NCBI GenBank assembly: GCA_019188255.1
Contig: JAETXT010000013.1
Coordinates: 744,001 to 808,000, forward strand
Reading direction: 5' to 3'
Length of the DNA: 64,000 nt
DNA from: Verticillium longisporum
Lineage: Eukaryota > Ascomycota > Sordariomycetes > Glomerellales > Plectosphaerellaceae
The position numbers and the translations under genes are program-made. The notes under the pieces are model-generated. The model was not told the origin of the DNA and made no database searches. It was given only the letters and a program-made list of their open reading frames with translations. Position 1 is the first letter of the stretch. Every line of letters begins with the position of its first letter. This document shows, one piece after another, positions 60,359-64,000 of the stretch.

Positions 60359-62013
60359 TCACTCCTCCTCGTCTTTTGCAGACGATGAGATAGCTACCTG
60401 ACAAGTTCTCGCGTTGTGGCCGGTCTTCCCGCATACGCTACAGCATCGTTTCTTCGGCTGGGACCACGACGCGGGACCCGGGTTCTGCAGCGTTTCCTCT
60501 TTTATCTGGATATCTACTTCCTTCTGAGCAATCTTGTCCTGTCCCTCGCCTACAGCCATGCTTCCTCCTTCCCGGAGACGTAGCTTTTTGGCCCTCCGGC
60601 GTCGGCTTAGTGTAGCATTTTCCTCTCGAAGGATCATAACCTCTGACTTCAAAAGAGCGATCTGGTGCATAACACCCCGCGTCCCCTTCGCAAGATAGTC
60701 AACAGCATCTAAAATTGACGTTGGGGAGCTTCCCTGGTGGCGTGAGATTCGCCCTTTGATGAAGTCAGTCTGGGAACCTGCCTCGAGCAGGTTAGTGGGC
60801 GTCTTAGAGACCCAAGAATCACGCTCCCCGTGGGACGTCCCCGGAGGCGTCGTCGTCCTCAACCTCACATCCAGCTTTGACAGGACTGTTTCCGGGTTAT
60901 GGGGGACAAGCCCCGCTCCTCGAAAGCCTCCCTGGATGTTTTTTCTGTCATTGCTTGCTGAAATGCAGCCGAAAACGCCGGGAAGAAGTCCTCTTTGCTG
61001 ATGTGCGTTGTACCCGCCCTCATCCTATCCTCGATTTGCCGACCGTATGCTTTCTTTAGTGGGCCAAAACACCCAACATCGAGAGGCTGGAGTAGATGTG
61101 ACGAATGAGGAGGCATACAGAGTGTGATGATGTTGTTCTCCTTGCAGTAGAGTTCGAAGTCGACCGAGTGGTGACTTTCGTGGCCATCCAGGATCAGTAG
61201 GCGATAACCGCCCGAAGTACGGGACTTTGTATGCCTGTCAAAATGCCGAATCCATTCCAGACCAATATCATTCGTCGTCCAGCCGTTTGGAGATGTTGCG
61301 ATTCTCCAGTCGCGAGAAATCGCGTCGTCCTGGTACCAGCTCGAGAGGTGGTACTTGCCCGAAACCACGATGAACGGCGGGACGGAGAAACCCAACGCGC
61401 CAACGCCCTGGATCACCGTAACCCATTCCCGGTTGCCTGGCTGCCTCATCTTCACATTGGACCGTCTTTCCGAACTGGTCACGACCATTCCGTTGGCGAT
61501 AACGCCCATCTGGAAGCCGGTCTCGTCAAAGTTGTACATGTCAGCCTCTTGGATGCCGTACTTGGCGATCATGTTATGCACGAGGCGGAACCACGCGTTT
61601 ATCGCGTCCGGATCTTCGCATTGGGCCCTCTTGTAGTCGTACTTGCGAAAGAAACGCGTCCGGAGCTCTGGTTGCCGTTTGACGAAGTTTGCGGCCCAGT
61701 TCTTCCCGACGCGTGGCGCGTCACGGTCGGCAAGCAGGCGATTCGCCATATCTCCGACCTCACCCAACCGGGGAGGGTAAGATCGCGCATCTAGGTCAAG
61801 GATATATTCGACAATAGTTTTCTCTTCTAGTACTGTTAATTTGGCAGAATTGGGCGGGCTTTCGCGTCGGGAGGGTTTGCCCTTCTGGCGTCGGAGGAGC
61901 GTCGTTAAGGGGACGGTGTAGATCCTCGCAGCACTCCGGGCGCTTAGGTTCGGGTCATTGTCCATAGCTTGGATAGCAAGGAATAATTGACCTTCTTTTG
62001 AAAGAGTCTCCAT
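60359..62013 (-). pseudogene. Pogo-type transposase (HTH + DDE + CCHC knuckle), one frame break
   Basis: Cut-and-paste transposase. From the ATG at 62013: an N-terminal psq-type helix-turn-helix (NLSARSAARIYTVPLTTLLR), a CENP-B-like second helix-turn-helix (GKNWAANFVKRQPELRTRFF), and a DDE catalytic core with Asp163 (YNFDETGFQMG), Asp276 (LLILDGHESH) and Asp312 (HLLQPLDVGCFG), spacing DD35D. The C-terminus has a coiled coil (HQIALLKSEVMILREENATL) and a CCHC zinc knuckle (CSVCGKTGHNARTC). The frame breaks at the G5 run 60901-60905; one more base would make a continuous protein of about 551 residues. It is marked pseudogene because of this break, which may be an assembly error. Confidence 0.88.
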
Positions 62014-62065
62014 CGCGGGCGGAGGTGGAATCTGTAGAATTCAGGTGTAGGTCGTGGGCCCGGGC

Positions 62066-62111
62066 GAAGTGAACCACTCGCTTGGGTGAACCACTCGCTT
62101 GTGGATTACGT
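62066..62111 (-). repeat. Right terminal inverted repeat of the pogo element
   Basis: Reverse complement of 60252-60297 with one mismatch; it ends in GGATTACGT followed by the TA duplication. Confidence 0.93.
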
Positions 62112-62398
62112 TATATTAAGAGGGCTTCACTGCTTATATAAACCCTAATCTAGTACTTCCGCCATACTTGCGAGCTCTGAATAGGTAGGGTATCTAATAA
62201 GTCTTATAATAGTTAATTCTTATATAATTATCTACTACTCTAAGTTACTATTACCTATATAAGTTAGATATACTTATCTACTCTTAGCGATTACGTAAGC
62301 TATAGTTTACGTACTCCTAAGAATAGTAGATCCTAAATATCCTAGATACTTTAGATATTATTATCCTAATTATAGAATTCCTTAATATTAATTAAATA
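62112..62398 (-). mobile_element. LTR-like terminal repeat, family B, right copy
   Basis: Read on the minus strand from 62398, it follows the left copy (51901-52160) through GCTTACGTAATCGCTAAGAG, GAATTAACTATTATAAGAC and GATTAGGGTTTATATAA, then is cut by the pogo element. It is more heavily RIPed at its outer end than the left copy. Confidence 0.68.
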
Positions 62399-64000
62399 TT
62401 AACTCTTCTTTTCTTTATAAATAGAATAGCTATAAGGATTGATATTAGGAGCTATCGCTAGGGTTAATAGCTACTCTAATACGCCTATAATTCTCTAGTC
62501 TCTAATATATTAGATCTATTCTCCTACTTTTAAAAATAAATAACTTAATAATAGGAAATAATACGAAATAATAATTAGAAAAAAGGAAAATATAGCTTAA
62601 GCTTATTATTCTTATAAACGTTAAGCCTCTAATTCCTAGCGCTTTAGAATAGTAGTATTATCTATAAATAGCTCTTTAAGGAAATAAATTAAATTATAAT
62701 TTAAATAATAGGAATAGGCCTCTAAATCCTAGAAATAAAGGAAATAAATTAGAATCTAATAATAAATAATACTTCTATAATTATTAAATATATACTCTTA
62801 AGGCCTCTAAGTCCTTAATATATCAATAGAATATAATAGAATAATTATTAGCTTTTTATAGAATTTATTAGAATAATTCCTAATAAATTAAGTTATTTTT
62901 TAATAAGAATAATAGGATTAAATCGCTTTAATTAAATAAGTTTTATAGAAGATCTATATATCTTATTAATAAGTTTTAATAATTTTATTCTATTAACCTT
63001 TCTCTCTCCTTATATCGATTTCTTTAACTTTTATAGGCTAGCTTAATATATATAAATAACGTTTACATAATTAATAAATACTTATTTTTATTACTCCTAT
63101 TTATTCGTTTTCTTCTTATTCTAGCTACGATAATACCTCCTAAGTATAATACCCCTACGCTTAAGCCCCCTAAGGCTAAGAGAATAGCTAAGTATAAGAA
63201 TATAGTTAATATTAATTATAGGAGCTATTAATCTAGTATATAGTATATATATATAGTAATATTTATAAGGTTCTTTATCTAGGTTACCTTAAATCTTATC
63301 TTATTAATAAATAAATTAAAATTAACGCTTTAAGCGTTTATTATAACCGTAATCTTAAAGGATCTTATTATTATAAATATATTTCTAAATATTCTTATAA
63401 ATTAATATAAGCTCTTATAATCTACATTTCTTATATCTATAGCTTTAATAAATATTATTTTTAATCTTATTAATATATTTAAGCTTATTATAAAGCTTTT
63501 AGTTATTTATAATGAAAAGAATTAAATTATAAATTCTTATTCTTTTTTATTCCTTTAATTATCTAATTATATAATTAATTAATAATATAATTATAGGATC
63601 TAGAGAAATAGTACGCTATCGTTAAAGGTATATTATAGATTATTAAGGAGGAAGATACTAAAGGGGGTAATAATTTTAATAAAGACCTTAATAGTCTTAG
63701 TAATATTAACTATAAAGTAACTAAATAGGCCGTAGCTCTATAGCTCTTTAATTATTTCTAATAGGACTCCCTAGAACGATTAGACTTAGATTCCGAGATA
63801 TCGGAATCTAAGGCCTAATCGCTATATAGTAGATCGTTTACTTTATTAGTTTAGTAATTAAGGGGTAATTATTTTTATTATTTTAGTAATTAAGCTATTT
63901 TTAGGGAATTATTAATTTTAATTATATTTATACTTTAATTATTCTTTTCTTAACGTTTAATTTAACCTTTAATCTTAATTATAATTTTATTAAAGCTTAT
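62399..64000. mobile_element. RIPed AT-rich DNA to the window end
   Basis: About 1.6 kb of TA-rich sequence with very few CpA or TpG and no frame. It probably belongs to degraded retroelements. It includes the palindrome at 63777-63821. No family assigned. Confidence 0.6.
63777..63821. repeat. 45-bp imperfect palindrome
   Basis: Arms CGATTAGACTTAGATTCCGA and the reversed match around a GATA centre, with one small mismatch/indel. It stands out in otherwise TA-rich DNA. Confidence 0.7.

Larger units (their letters stand above)
60252..62111 (-). mobile_element. Pogo-family (Tc1/mariner superfamily) DNA transposon, 1,860 bp
   Basis: Terminal inverted repeats of about 46 bp begin ACGTAATCCACAAGCGAGTG at 60252 and, reversed, at 62111; they differ at position 30. 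A TA dinucleotide flanks each side (60250-60251 and 62112-62113), the target duplication of this superfamily. A single transposase gene lies inside on the minus strand. The element has normal composition and no RIP, although the DNA on both sides is RIPed, so it arrived later. Confidence 0.92.

Noticed and set aside
1..64000. CRISPR arrays, bacterial operons, tRNA and rRNA genes
   Set aside because: A eukaryotic window. I looked by eye for tRNA B-box words and rRNA signatures on both strands and found none convincing.

Overview
The window is nuclear DNA of a filamentous ascomycete, most likely a Sordariomycete. Genes carry one to three short introns (about 50-170 bp) with GTRNGT donors, CTAAC-like branch points and AG acceptors. 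The gene set (Vps27, Doa4, Scp160/vigilin, Ste20, Rsc9, Sft1, Ysc84) is ordinary Pezizomycotina housekeeping, and the right end carries repeat-induced point mutation (RIP). I cannot name the species. All gene models were spliced by eye from the sequence; there is no transcript evidence.

Positions 1-50,480 are gene-bearing DNA of normal composition. In order: vps27 (3' end outside the window, minus) head to head with doa4 (plus); a long-chain acyl-CoA synthetase (minus); an Scp160/vigilin multi-KH protein (minus); a 5 kb non-coding stretch; the PAK kinase ste20 (plus); a mitochondrial-type SDR dehydrogenase (minus); a 5.75 kb stretch without a recognisable gene; rsc9 (minus) head to head with a candidate rec114-like meiotic gene (plus); a hypothetical gene (minus); methionine-R-sulfoxide reductase B (minus) head to head with an Age2/SMAP-type ArfGAP (plus); the SNARE sft1 (minus) head to head with ysc84 (plus); a small hypothetical gene (minus); a 15-bp minisatellite; and a two-exon orphan gene (plus).

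Positions 51,140-64,000 are a transposon graveyard. It holds solo LTRs of one family with TG..CA ends and target-site duplications, LTR ends of a second family in inverted orientation, a gypsy-type gag relic so heavily RIPed that CpA and TpG are almost gone, and twin 476-bp LTR copies side by side, one saturated with RIP and the other untouched. A C2H2 + Zn2Cys6 transcription-factor gene sits as a normal-composition island in this block. A 1.86-kb pogo-family DNA transposon with about 46-bp terminal inverted repeats and a TA duplication, also untouched by RIP, lies inside a RIPed LTR.

Functional links: Vps27 (ESCRT-0 ubiquitin receptor) and Doa4 (the deubiquitinase of the same multivesicular-body pathway) share one intergenic region. 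Membrane traffic and actin are also represented by ArfGAP, Sft1, Ysc84 and Ste20. Several otherwise conserved genes (ste20, the SDR, the ArfGAP, the transposase) are broken by apparent loss of one base, mostly in short C/G runs, which points to an assembly artefact rather than to real pseudogenes.
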